From Arenibacter certesii DSM 19833 (GTDB taxonomy: Bacteria; Bacteroidota; Bacteroidia; Flavobacteriales; Flavobacteriaceae): a DNA stretch of 36,835 nt. Both the position numbers and the translations under genes were made by a program. Below are positions 7,667 to 17,196 of the stretch, one piece after another (position 1 is the stretch's first letter; every line of letters starts with the position of its first letter). Under the pieces are notes generated by a model. It ran no database searches. It saw only the letters and a list, made by a program, of their open reading frames with translations, and was not told the DNA's origin. Where the stretch lies: positions 34,865 to 71,699 of the forward strand of contig NZ_KE386916.1 in the NCBI RefSeq assembly GCF_000429545.1, given 5' to 3'.

Positions 7667-10102
7667 ATGAAAATCACCTCCCGATTCTCTTATACAACCT
7701 TGCTGTTTCTTGTTTTATTCTTCCTCCTATTGTCTATATCACCTATCATTGCGCAAACTAATGCACCCAGCATTCAGTCTGGAGTGTCATTTCAGTGGGG
7801 TGATAATCAAACAACTAGTTCAAATCCGGCTACCATAGAAAGTATAACCATAGACGGAAAAGTACACCGCTTATTTGTAGTGCCCACAAGTTATGAATTA
7901 ACCAATCTAGGCCCCGATGGTCATAGTAAAAACAATATTTGGTTAAATGGAAATAATCTGGAAAATACGAGCGCAAGTGCCACTTGGAATTCTTCAGCCT
8001 TGGCGGCCTTTCAGGATAAAAATCTAAATCATTATTTTGAAGCGAATGGTAATGGTGCCGACCTCTGTGATAAATTTACAGGGATGGCAAATAATACTAC
8101 CACCCAAAGACAAACGTTATTCTATAATCCGGGAATTCCCTCTAATGATGGTGGGATTGTTGCCATTACAGAAAGAAATGCAAATAATTGTTTTCATATA
8201 AAGGTGTTTGGGATTCCTGCAGAGGGTGGCCCAGAACAATCTTTAGGGCAGACTTTTGTAAATGAGGATGGAACACAATGGGGTTTTGGTGGTACTGGGA
8301 ATTCTAAAAAAATTGGTACGCCTGGCACTGTTAATCCCCCAAGTGCTGGGTCCGACTATTGGTTATCCGATCGTGTTGTTGCTGGTAACGGAACAATAGG
8401 TATCGCATTGTTTTATCTAAGTGATATAGCTCCAATAGGATCTACAATAACGAAAGTCCAGCTATCCGCTGCAACTAAAGATCACGGAGATGGTAAGTTT
8501 TTTATACTGCAATCGTATGCCGCCAGTGATCAAATAGAAACCATATGGAACCAAACCCTATTAAATGGTAATGTGGCCCTAAACGATCCTGTTCCTGCAG
8601 GATCTACTTTTACTGCTATTGGATCTGGCCCTAGTAATGGTAGTTTAAACTTTAATTCTGATGGTAACTTTGAATACACTCCCAATTCTGATTTTACAGG
8701 TGTAGATAGTTTTGAATATCTGGTATGCTTGCCCTCTCCAAACCAAACTACTTGTGATACGGCAACGGTTCGTATTATGGTGATACCAGATACAGATGAA
8801 GATGGAATTCATGATAAAAATGATCTAGACTCCGATAACGACGGAATTCTAGATAGTGAAGAGGTCTGCGGACCAGGAGGGGGAAGTGGGAATATTGATA
8901 TTAAGGGGAATTTTCCTCCTGATCTGACCATAGATACTAGTACAGGGTCGTTTATAGTTACTAAACCAACTTCAGTCGCAGGTCTCGACGCTGTTTATAC
9001 CTTCCATACAGATGAATATGACGCGGATAATAGAATTGTTACAAGAGAATATACGGGAGCTACAGGTCAAGGTCCTCTTTTTAGGTTTACTAATGGGGAA
9101 AATAAACAGGGATCTATAGAAATAGAGTTTATAGATGCAGTCACAGGATTACCTAAATTAATTTCTGGCGCATATTTTAAATTGACGGATTTTGATGAGG
9201 AAGAAGAAGTTACAGTAGAGGTATACGACGAGTTTGGTAGTCTTATCAATCTTCAATCTGGTTCATTCACCAGCCCCTATGTAGAAAGCACAGGGACGCA
9301 GGTAGCTCAATACGGTAATATGTTTACAACTACTTCCACTTATGTTACTACTGTTAATGGTAACTCGACATCTGATGATGGATTAGGTTCTGCTATTCTC
9401 AATTTTTCAGGGCAATTGATTTCAAAGATTAAAGTGACTTCAAGACATTTTAGAGGAGGGAACTCCTCTATTCGATTTACCGAAGTGAGTAAATTTTGTG
9501 TGCCTTTAGATACCGATGGAGATGGTATTACAGATTCACTTGATACCGATAGTGATGGGGATGGATGTCCAGATGCAATTGAAGCTGCCGGTAATTTTAC
9601 CAATGATGATGTGGACAGTTATGGCCGACTTACAGGAGGTATTGATGCAGATGGTGTTCCTTTAGTGGCTAACGGTGGTCAGGCTACCACAGATGCCGTA
9701 ACTACGGCCGTTAGAATAAATTTAGGAACAACACCGGAAGCTTCCCGTACTTATAATATTGGGGAAAATGTAACCCTAACCTCAAATGCTACAGCAGATA
9801 GAGCCACCGCTTACCAAACAACACCTCCTTTTGCTCCTATATATGGTACCCGAGGCAATGCCAATGATGGGTTACAATATGCTTGGACCTTTGATGATGG
9901 TACTGGCCCAATTGCAGTTGGCACCAATAGTCCGACCCTTAATTTGGGTGAGGTAAATATGGAGAATGAAGGGGAATATGTGCTTACTATTACACATCCA
10001 AATAATGTGTGTGCCATGGAAACCTCTACCTCTGCGGTTACCATTAGGCGAAGGATAATAATCACTAACCCACATATTTATTATAGAGTTAAAGGCAATT
10101 AA
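7667..10102 (+). CDS. Large multidomain surface protein with TSP3 repeats and Ig-like domains
   Basis: The ATG at 7667 opens a typical signal peptide (residues 1 to ~30, ending SPIIAQ) in an 811-residue protein. Residues ~31-290 are a region I do not recognise. A cadherin/Ig-like domain follows (~295-370, with GNFEYTPNSDFTGVDSFEY). Thrombospondin-3 repeats lie at ~373-402 (DTDEDGIHDKNDLDSDNDGI) and ~612-640. Between them is the same ~200-residue module as in the preceding gene (SGAYFKLTDFDEEEE, FSGQLISKIKV, SSIRFTEVSKFC). A PKD/Ig-like domain (~740-795) precedes the tail IIITNPHIYYRVKGN. The shared module, matching tail and adjacency show that this gene and its upstream neighbour are paralogues that differ by domain shuffling. 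No canonical sorting domain is visible. Likely a surface adhesin. Confidence 0.8.
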   Translation: MKITSRFSYTTLLFLVLFFLLLSISPIIAQTNAPSIQSGVSFQWGDNQTTSSNPATIESITIDGKVHRLFVVPTSYELTNLGPDGHSKNNIWLNGNNLENTSASATWNSSALAAFQDKNLNHYFEANGNGADLCDKFTGMANNTTTQRQTLFYNPGIPSNDGGIVAITERNANNCFHIKVFGIPAEGGPEQSLGQTFVNEDGTQWGFGGTGNSKKIGTPGTVNPPSAGSDYWLSDRVVAGNGTIGIALFYLSDIAPIGSTITKVQLSAATKDHGDGKFFILQSYAASDQIETIWNQTLLNGNVALNDPVPAGSTFTAIGSGPSNGSLNFNSDGNFEYTPNSDFTGVDSFEYLVCLPSPNQTTCDTATVRIMVIPDTDEDGIHDKNDLDSDNDGILDSEEVCGPGGGSGNIDIKGNFPPDLTIDTSTGSFIVTKPTSVAGLDAVYTFHTDEYDADNRIVTREYTGATGQGPLFRFTNGENKQGSIEIEFIDAVTGLPKLISGAYFKLTDFDEEEEVTVEVYDEFGSLINLQSGSFTSPYVESTGTQVAQYGNMFTTTSTYVTTVNGNSTSDDGLGSAILNFSGQLISKIKVTSRHFRGGNSSIRFTEVSKFCVPLDTDGDGITDSLDTDSDGDGCPDAIEAAGNFTNDDVDSYGRLTGGIDADGVPLVANGGQATTDAVTTAVRINLGTTPEASRTYNIGENVTLTSNATADRATAYQTTPPFAPIYGTRGNANDGLQYAWTFDDGTGPIAVGTNSPTLNLGEVNMENEGEYVLTITHPNNVCAMETSTSAVTIRRRIIITNPHIYYRVKGN

Positions 10103-10219
10103 TTAGGTCGTTGCCACCGTTGCTAAATTGGGGAATAACCTAAATACCCTAGCCACTAGACCATTGGAGATTATGATATCCTTGCCATTGTCACTTCTAT
10201 ATGCTCCAGAGCTAATTAT

Positions 10220-11233
10220 TTAAGAATGAAATCTAAGCTTTGAAGTTTTAAACTCCTTTCCCAAAAAATTGTTTCTTGCTATTTTCGCCGTTTGGTGATC
10301 TCCTGTATGACTCCAGCCAGGGGGCATAAATATATATAATATCTTATTTTTTATGCCAGGAGCTTTAATAACGTCTTTTACTAAGGCAACTATTTCACCA
10401 AAATAAACATCAAAGAAATTGCCAGAATCCATTTCCCTAGTAATACCATATTCCACTTTAACTTCTTTAACCTCCTCTTGGTATGTACCAAATACCTTGT
10501 CCCAAATATTTAGAAGATTACAGAAATTGGTATCCATGTAAAGTGGATTTTTAGCATGGTGGACGCGATGATGGGACGGTGTCAAAATAAATTTATTTAA
10601 AAACCCTAATCTTCCATCTTTTAGAATATTCTCTCCTACGTGGATAAATGATCCGTAAGTACCATCAATAAACATAATGATAAACAACATTGTGGGTGAA
10701 ACGCCGAGAAGAATACAGACAGTGGTTCGAATGGCATCGGCATAGGGAGCTTCTAGAAAAAAATGGGCATGGGTAACAGTAAGATTCATATCTTCGGGAG
10801 CATGATGGGTAGAGTGTAGGCACCAAAATAACCTTACCTTATGGCCCCAGTAATGATAAAGAAAATGTCCAAATTCCCATACAATATATCCATAAACAAA
10901 CCAATACCAAGTCATTTTAGTTTGGAATAAAGCAAAGGGTTGTAACCATCCTATAATCCATACCACCATCGCTATGGCGATAAATCGACCAATAAAACGA
11001 TTAAAAATGTAGATTAGAAAATTAACTTTATAGACCTTTATCTGTGGTTTCTTGTATATAAGGCCTAATGTAAACTCAAGGAGTAATAATAATGGTAGAA
11101 TAGGTCTTATAAGTGCTACCATGCCATCATAGGTTTTAAGGGCACTATAATTCCCTGTATTTAGTATTTCCCATGCTTGACTAATACCTAAAAAGCCAAT
11201 TATTTCATCATAAATTAATTGTAGAATTTCCAT
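10220..11233 (-). CDS. Fatty acid hydroxylase / sterol desaturase family membrane protein
   Basis: This integral membrane di-iron oxygenase-type protein has the three histidine clusters of the family, in order: HFLYH, HSTHH and HRVHHA, which bind the catalytic iron pair. Hydrophobic segments near PILPLLLLLEFTLGLI and GRFIAIAMVVWIIGWL precede them, and another (LLGVSPTMLFIIMFI) lies between the second and third. I place the start at 11233 (MEILQLIYDE), about 337 residues, since the 15 upstream residues are polar and look untranslated; the frame does extend to an ATG at 11278. The family hydroxylates or desaturates lipids such as fatty acids, sterols or carotenoids; the substrate cannot be told from sequence. 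It is convergent with the surface-protein gene and stands alone. Confidence 0.85.
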   Translation of the reverse strand: MEILQLIYDEIIGFLGISQAWEILNTGNYSALKTYDGMVALIRPILPLLLLLEFTLGLIYKKPQIKVYKVNFLIYIFNRFIGRFIAIAMVVWIIGWLQPFALFQTKMTWYWFVYGYIVWEFGHFLYHYWGHKVRLFWCLHSTHHAPEDMNLTVTHAHFFLEAPYADAIRTTVCILLGVSPTMLFIIMFIDGTYGSFIHVGENILKDGRLGFLNKFILTPSHHRVHHAKNPLYMDTNFCNLLNIWDKVFGTYQEEVKEVKVEYGITREMDSGNFFDVYFGEIVALVKDVIKAPGIKNKILYIFMPPGWSHTGDHQTAKIARNNFLGKEFKTSKLRFHS

Positions 11234-11326
11234 GAAATTATGATTATTAATGTAAAGTAGATGACGATTTACACCCAAACATAATAAACTTTTTATTTAT
11301 GTCCGAAATTAATAACTTGTAAAAAC

Positions 11327-11410
11327 TAATTTAATAGCTATCACCACTTCCTTCTGGCTTACTAATTTTTAAACTACTATTGAGGAATTAATTTAATACG
11401 ATCACCACTC
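11327..11410. repeat. Imperfect direct repeat upstream of the hydroxylase gene
   Basis: The two copies are 11327-11350 and 11389-11410. They share TAATTTAATA, then a two- or three-base variation, then ATCACCACT. They lie about 95-180 bases upstream of the hydroxylase start (read on the minus strand) and could be a tandem regulator-binding site. Confidence 0.45.
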
Positions 11411-11670
11411 TTTTACATGTTTTAGGGTTTTTAATAAAAATATGAAAGCGATTTCCAAACTGTTCATTAGTTGATTGCTTCCGACTTTTTTTATTCGGAA
11501 ATATTTGTAAAAATTAGATTTTCCAAACTCTGCCTATACTCCTAGAGTCAGGTATTCCCATTTAAGATTTTTACATTCCTAGAAAATAATTCCTATTCTC
11601 ACCTCCATAGTATGATTTACTTGATTAATAATGAGATGTCCCATTTAAGCTCACTTAACTTCACTAACAA

Positions 11671-11827
11671 AGGCACCCGAAGGAACTATTAAACTGGAAT
11701 TCGAATTGCTAGTCGGAAAACAGTAAAATAGTGATGCTTAATTTTATGTGTTATTTAATAATCTAGGCAAAGGAGTTATTTATGGAGCCATTAAACTAGG
11801 GTGGGATGTTTACAATTTCTTAATCTA
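11671..11827 (+). pseudogene. Frame-broken relic, copy A
   Basis: Conceptual reading gives APEGTIKLEFELLVGKQ followed by stops and frame breaks. By eye about 39 of the first 56 bases match the segment starting at 21851 without gaps, and the match continues with small gaps to about 11827. It seems to be the remains of a gene or element; the family is not recognised. Confidence 0.35.
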
Positions 11828-12024
11828 AACATTATATATATTAAATAAGAAATTATGCTTTCTTTTATAATATAGCTGAAAATTAACTTTTATCCATTAT
11901 AGATTAGATTGTGGGTAAGAAAGCTATAAATTTTTTATTAAAATTTTATACTATCTTGTATTCGAATGAATTTACCATGTATTAAAGTCTCAAAATCAAA
12001 TCGTTTAAATTCAGTAAACAGAAA

Positions 12025-12645
12025 ATGAATAAAATACGAGTTAGGCTGAAAAATGTTGATGATATAGAACTTTCTATTGTTGAAGATAAAAGTAAAGGAT
12101 TAAATGATTCAGAACTTTGGGAAGAATTTAAAAGAGGTAATGAAGAGGCTTTTATTACGATTTATAATAGATATTTCCAAGAATTGTGTGACTTTGGTGT
12201 ACAGTATGCAAGTTTGGATATTGTTGAAGATGCGGTTCAGGATGTATTTATAAATCTTCGAAAGAAAAGACAGAAACTGCCCATAATTAAGAAATCGATA
12301 AGATTATTTTTATTCCAATGTCTTAGAAATAATCTATTCAACCACCTCAAGAATAGTAAGAAATTTAGTAAAATAAAAAATCCTGCTGATAGGTTTGAAA
12401 TTACTCTTTCCCATCAGTCCGTTATTATCTTACGTGAAGAGCAAAACTTAAATCTAAAAAAATTGGATAATGCATTAGCTGGTTTAAGTGAAAAACAGAG
12501 AGAAGCGATTTATTATTATTTTTATAAAGGCATGTCCTATGACGAGCTGAAGGAACTGGTTGGTTATAAAGATGTTAAGTCTGCCAGAAATCTTATTTAT
12601 AGAATTATAAAGTCGCTGAAAAAAAATTTTTATTCTTTTTTTTAG
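12025..12645 (+). CDS. ECF-type RNA polymerase sigma factor
   Basis: This 206-residue protein has the two-domain layout of ECF (extracytoplasmic function) sigma factors. Region 2 lies at about residues 30-95, with EEFKRGNEEAFITIYNRYF and DIVEDAVQDVFINL. Region 4 lies at about 150-200, with LSEKQREAIYYYFYKGMSY and a helix-turn-helix. It directs RNA polymerase to specific promoters. An unusual ~27-residue N-terminal stretch precedes the usual start of region 2. The gene is followed after 58 bases by a FecR-type anti-sigma gene and then by SusC and SusD genes, the standard arrangement in which substrate binding at the transporter frees the sigma factor. The likely target is its own locus. Confidence 0.9.
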   Translation: MNKIRVRLKNVDDIELSIVEDKSKGLNDSELWEEFKRGNEEAFITIYNRYFQELCDFGVQYASLDIVEDAVQDVFINLRKKRQKLPIIKKSIRLFLFQCLRNNLFNHLKNSKKFSKIKNPADRFEITLSHQSVIILREEQNLNLKKLDNALAGLSEKQREAIYYYFYKGMSYDELKELVGYKDVKSARNLIYRIIKSLKKNFYSFF

Positions 12646-12703
12646 TAAAATGTGATGTTGTTTTGAAGTTTGGAATGTCTATATAGTAGAAAACCTGACG
12701 AAT

Positions 12704-13756
12704 TTGAAAAAATCAAAACATAATATAGAATTTTTCTTAGAAAATCCCGATTTTGTTTTATGGGTCAAAAATCCTAAAGGTAACCGTAATGTTTTTTGGA
12801 AGACATGGTTGGAGAATCATCCACATGATAGGGAGACCATACATAATACGATTATATTCCTTAATCGGATAAACTTTGCAACTTCTGAAGTATCTCAAAT
12901 AAGAAAGGAGAAAATCTTGGGGAATATTTTAAAGAATTCTCCGAACAGTTTAAACCATCACAAACGTAATTTTATTGAAAAGGCAAATTGGCTTCAACCT
13001 TTAATTTTACGCACTGCAGCAGTTGTCCTTTTATTCTTAGGTGTTTCATTATTCTTCCTTAATAACTTTCATGATGCTGGCTCTATAATATCGGAACCAA
13101 CTATTACAAAATCTTCAGGTAATGGGGAAAAGGTAACATTTTTCTTGCCGGATAGTACAAAAGTGATATTAAACTCCAAAAGTACTTTAAAATACCCAGC
13201 TCATTTTAGCCAAAATACTAGAGAGGTAACTTTATTAGGTGAAGCATATTTCGATGTTCAATTCGATAGTATTAAACAATTCTTGGTTAAATCAGGCAAT
13301 ATTACAACCAAAGTTCATGGAACCTCATTTAGTATTAATTCTTATGGAGGCGAAGAACCGATTAGTGTTGCTTTAGAACGCGGATTGGTTTCTGTACACT
13401 CTCAGATAGCTAATTTAAACACCACTAAATTCGATATCTCACCTGGTGAAAAAATAATTATTGACCAAGATTTTGATAAATCTATTATATCCACATTTGA
13501 TTATGAATCTGAATTTGGATGGAAAGATGGAGTTTTAATATTTAACAATTCAGATTTAGATTCCTTTATTTTCTTAATGGAAAGGTGGTATGGAATTAAT
13601 ATAAATGTAATTGGTAAGACTGATGAGAATTGGGCTATTAATGGCCGATTTAAATATGAAAGTTTTGAAAGTGTTTTTAAAAGTCTTGAGTTTTCCAGAG
13701 GAATAAAATATAAAATTGAAGATAATCAAGTATCAATCTATATTAATAATAACTAA
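12704..13756 (+). CDS. FecR family anti-sigma factor
   Basis: The start is a TTG at 12704; no ATG lies nearby in frame, and the N-terminal residues that follow fit the family. The 350-residue product has a cytoplasmic sigma-binding part (residues 1 to ~98, with VFWKTWLENHPHDRETI), one membrane segment (~100-120, AAVVLLFLGVSLFFL) and a periplasmic FecR domain with VTFFLPDSTKVILNSKSTL and VTLLGEAYFDVQ. A C-terminal DUF4974-type region (DGVLIFNNSDLDSFIFLMER…) follows. In such systems the periplasmic part contacts the STN domain of the transporter, here the next gene 18 bases downstream, and holds or releases the ECF sigma factor encoded just upstream. Confidence 0.9.
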   Translation: MKKSKHNIEFFLENPDFVLWVKNPKGNRNVFWKTWLENHPHDRETIHNTIIFLNRINFATSEVSQIRKEKILGNILKNSPNSLNHHKRNFIEKANWLQPLILRTAAVVLLFLGVSLFFLNNFHDAGSIISEPTITKSSGNGEKVTFFLPDSTKVILNSKSTLKYPAHFSQNTREVTLLGEAYFDVQFDSIKQFLVKSGNITTKVHGTSFSINSYGGEEPISVALERGLVSVHSQIANLNTTKFDISPGEKIIIDQDFDKSIISTFDYESEFGWKDGVLIFNNSDLDSFIFLMERWYGININVIGKTDENWAINGRFKYESFESVFKSLEFSRGIKYKIEDNQVSIYINNN

Positions 13757-13774
13757 ATAACCAAAACAAGAATT

Positions 13775-16700
13775 ATGAAACAAAACGATTGGAAATTTCC
13801 GTTTCTGTGCTTTAAGCGGAATTTATTTTTAATTATGGTTTTAGGGCAACTTGCTAATCTATATGCCAACAAGGAGAATGAGAAATTAATCAATACTGAT
13901 TTAGATAAAGGACTAATTAGTATTGATGAGAAAAATAGTCCATTAATAAAGGTATTTAAAACCATAGAATCTAAAACTGATTTTAGCTTTTTCTATGATA
14001 AAAAGGTTGTCAATGAGAGTAAATTAATAACCATTAAGAAAAAAAATGCATCGTTAGAACATATTTTAGATCATATCTCAGTTCAAACTGGACTAAGTTT
14101 TAAAATCATTAATGATGTAATCAGTGTAAATCTAAGTCTTCCAATAAATGAAGATCAATCAACTATACAACAACCTAAGAAGGTATTCGGTAAGGTTATA
14201 TCCCAAAGTGACGGGGAGCCACTCCCAGGGGTTACAATTCAGCTAAAAGGAGTTGCAGTGGGAACAACTTCAGATTTTGATGGAAATTACGACCTGAATG
14301 TACCTAATCAGCAAGCGGTTCTTGTTTTTAGTTATCTAGGATTCAAAACACATGAAGAAGTTGTTGGTGATAGATTACAAATTAATGTTAGTTTGGAAGA
14401 GGATACCCAACAATTAGAGGAGGTTGTAGTTACAGCTCTAGGAATTAAACGAGAGGAGAAATCATTGGGGTACGCAGTACAAAAAGTTTCTGGTGAAAAT
14501 TTACAGGCAGTAAAGGGGGTTGATGTCGCTACGTCTATGACCGGTAAGGTAGCAGGACTTTGGATTCAGAATAGTACAGAGTTTAATAAGGCACCGGATA
14601 TTCGTTTGCGAGGCGGTTCCTCTAATCCCTTATTGGTGATAGACGGGATACCTTATGGTAATATGAGTCTTAATGAAGTGGCTTCGGATGATATTGCAAG
14701 TATGGACGTTTTAAAAGGAGCCACGGCTTCTGCCCTTTATGGAGCAAGGGGAAGTGGAGGTGCGATTATTATTTCAACCATAAGTGGGGGTGATGGATTG
14801 AGCATTAACAGTAACAGTATGTTTTTTGCAGGATATTTGGCTTTACCTAAAGTACAATCTTCCTATAGTGCTGGCTTAGGTGGGACTTATAGTGCTACTG
14901 ATTATGTTTGGGGACAAAAGTTAGATGTTGGCAATATGGCCGAACAGTGGAACCCAGAAACCAAACAATTAGAAAATATGCCATTAACTTCTAGAGGTAA
15001 AAATAATTTTAATGACTTTTTAGAGCCAGGGTTCATCAATAATAATAATATTAGTTTTTCGCGATCAGGAGATCTTGGCTATATCAGGACTTCACTAACA
15101 CATATTTATAATGAAGGCCAATATCCAAATCTTAAGCTCAATAAACTAAATGCGAATGTATCGGGTAAACTAAAATTGGGAGATAATTTTGAGCTGCAGA
15201 GTAGTTTGGGTTATAATAGGAGTACAAGTCCACAAACAACAGGATCGGGCTATGGAGATCAGGGGTATATGTATCAGATATTATTGTGGACTGGTCCAGA
15301 ATACGATCTTTCCAAGTATAGGGACTACTGGATACGACCCAATATTGAGCAAAATTGGCATTACAAAGCATGGTATGACAACCCATATTTTATAGCTTAT
15401 GAAAAGTTGCGTGGTGAGGAAACAAATATGGTTAATGTAAATCTTACCCCTGAATTAAAGCTTTTTGATGGAGCCAAACTTACAGGTAGAATTGGATATG
15501 ATTTTTATTCCAATGAATATACCAGAAGGAATCCACCTTCTGTAAATTCTACTAGGTTATGGGATTCTAAAGGTTTGTATAATCAAGATGAAAGACGGGG
15601 GTATAGTTTAAATACTGATCTGCTATTTAATTATGGAAAAAGAAATCTTGGTATTGAAGGGTTCGATTTAGACCTTACCTTAGGAGGCTCTATGTACCAG
15701 TATGAAGAGCAAAGTCTCTTTGCCTCAACAAGAAATGGAATTATAGTACCAGGAATTTATTCCCTAAATAATTCTGTGGAACGTCCAGATGTAGCCACAT
15801 TTAGGAGGAAAAAACAAGTAAACAGTGTCTTGGGCTTGCTTTCTCTTGGTTATGCCAATAGTATATTTGTAGACGTAACTGGTAGAAACGATTGGAGTTC
15901 TACTTTACCCTCAACCTCCCGCTCATATTTTTACCCATCTGTTGCTAGTAGTGTTTTATTGAGCGAATTTATTGGGAAAACAGATTGGCTGGATTTGTGG
16001 AAAGTAAGAGGCTCATGGACAGTATCTAAACAGGATCTGGGAGTATATGATACCAATGTCAATTATAATGTTAATCAAGGCGCATGGGAGGATTATAATA
16101 CTGCTACTTACCCTACCACGATAAAAGGTATTGATGTAGATCCTGAGACCAGTAGAACATGGGAGATTGGGACTGCTGCCTATCTATTAAAGAATAGAGT
16201 TATGTTAGATGTAGCCTATTATAATATCTATAATTATAATAGACAAATATCTTCACCAATACCTTCATCTTCTGGATTTACGTCTACTTTAATTAACACG
16301 GACGAAACCCGGGAACGGAAAGGTGTGGAAGTTACATTGAATGCTGGAATTATTAAAAACGATGATTTTACGTGGGATGCCTCAGTTAACTGGTCTAAAA
16401 CACATTCTTATTACAAGGATTTGGACCCTATTTACTCTCCAGATAATCTTTGGGTGAAACCTGGTGGAAGGGTTGATAATTATACTATAACCGATTGGCA
16501 GCGCGATCCCCAAGGGAATGTAATACACAATAGTGGTGGAAGACCTATACGAGGAGATTATTCTTCATTCTTTGATTATAGTGATCCTGATTTTATTTGG
16601 GGTTTCACTAATACTTTCACCTACAAGAACTTTGATTTTCATCTAAGTTTTGACGGTAGAGTTGGTGGAGTGTTGTATAATTATACGGCCTACAAAATGT

Positions 16701-17170
16701 GGGATACGGGATCGCATCCCGATAGTGACAATGAATGGAGATATGATGAGGTTGTAAATGGAAATATTTCTTACATAGGAGATGGAGTCCAGGTAGTGTC
16801 CGGAGAAGCGACCTATGACCAATATGGACAAATTACCTCGGATAACCGAGTGTATGCTCCAAACAACACTCCTATTTCATATGAAACCTACGCTAGAAGG
16901 TTTGCTGATGGTAAGTTTGGAGCTACCGATCCCACCTTTGTCAAATTGAGAGAGGTTGCTATTGGTTATACGTTCCCAAAAGACTTCAGCAATAAAATTG
17001 GAATGAACCGTGCTACAGTTTCGTTAACCGCACAGAATGTATTTTTATGGACAAAGGAATTTAAGTTTGCTGATCCAGATTTTAACTCAGACAGTCAACT
17101 TTCATCCCCTTCACAGCGATTTGTGGGCTTAAATGTTAAATTACATACTGCCGCTAAGAACCAAAAATAA
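13775..17170 (+). CDS. SusC/RagA-type TonB-dependent outer membrane transporter with STN domain
   Basis: This 1131-residue protein has a signal peptide (residues 1 to ~32). An STN signalling domain follows (~52-119, IESKTDFSFFYDKKVV), then a carboxypeptidase-regulatory-like domain (~137-209, GKVISQSDGEPLPGVTIQLK, FDGNYDL). A conserved SusC motif (EEVVVTALGIKREEKSLGYA) starts near residue 215, and a plug (VDVATSMTGKVAGL, IRLRGGSS, LVIDGIPYG) and large beta-barrel complete it. It should import a substrate, delivered with the SusD partner encoded 26 bases downstream, using TonB energy. The STN domain and adjacent FecR and sigma genes indicate transcriptional signalling. The C-terminus (LNVKLHTAAKNQK) lacks the usual final aromatic residue. 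Context with a phospholipase C suggests a phospholipid-derived substrate, which is inference. Confidence 0.93.
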   Translation: MKQNDWKFPFLCFKRNLFLIMVLGQLANLYANKENEKLINTDLDKGLISIDEKNSPLIKVFKTIESKTDFSFFYDKKVVNESKLITIKKKNASLEHILDHISVQTGLSFKIINDVISVNLSLPINEDQSTIQQPKKVFGKVISQSDGEPLPGVTIQLKGVAVGTTSDFDGNYDLNVPNQQAVLVFSYLGFKTHEEVVGDRLQINVSLEEDTQQLEEVVVTALGIKREEKSLGYAVQKVSGENLQAVKGVDVATSMTGKVAGLWIQNSTEFNKAPDIRLRGGSSNPLLVIDGIPYGNMSLNEVASDDIASMDVLKGATASALYGARGSGGAIIISTISGGDGLSINSNSMFFAGYLALPKVQSSYSAGLGGTYSATDYVWGQKLDVGNMAEQWNPETKQLENMPLTSRGKNNFNDFLEPGFINNNNISFSRSGDLGYIRTSLTHIYNEGQYPNLKLNKLNANVSGKLKLGDNFELQSSLGYNRSTSPQTTGSGYGDQGYMYQILLWTGPEYDLSKYRDYWIRPNIEQNWHYKAWYDNPYFIAYEKLRGEETNMVNVNLTPELKLFDGAKLTGRIGYDFYSNEYTRRNPPSVNSTRLWDSKGLYNQDERRGYSLNTDLLFNYGKRNLGIEGFDLDLTLGGSMYQYEEQSLFASTRNGIIVPGIYSLNNSVERPDVATFRRKKQVNSVLGLLSLGYANSIFVDVTGRNDWSSTLPSTSRSYFYPSVASSVLLSEFIGKTDWLDLWKVRGSWTVSKQDLGVYDTNVNYNVNQGAWEDYNTATYPTTIKGIDVDPETSRTWEIGTAAYLLKNRVMLDVAYYNIYNYNRQISSPIPSSSGFTSTLINTDETRERKGVEVTLNAGIIKNDDFTWDASVNWSKTHSYYKDLDPIYSPDNLWVKPGGRVDNYTITDWQRDPQGNVIHNSGGRPIRGDYSSFFDYSDPDFIWGFTNTFTYKNFDFHLSFDGRVGGVLYNYTAYKMWDTGSHPDSDNEWRYDEVVNGNISYIGDGVQVVSGEATYDQYGQITSDNRVYAPNNTPISYETYARRFADGKFGATDPTFVKLREVAIGYTFPKDFSNKIGMNRATVSLTAQNVFLWTKEFKFADPDFNSDSQLSSPSQRFVGLNVKLHTAAKNQK

Positions 17171-17196
17171 AAATATAGGTATAAAACAATAAAAAG

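Larger units (their letters stand above)
11234..12024. other. Intergenic region of about 790 bp between divergent genes
   Basis: This AT-rich region separates the minus-strand hydroxylase gene from the plus-strand sigma factor gene, so it should hold both promoters. It contains an imperfect direct repeat (11327-11350 and 11389-11410) and a frame-broken sequence at about 11671-11827 that resembles one at 21851-22011. I see no intact gene. Confidence 0.5.

Noticed and set aside
15138..15395. Small open frames on both strands inside the first SusC gene
   Set aside because: They lie fully within a well-supported transporter gene and have no family features.
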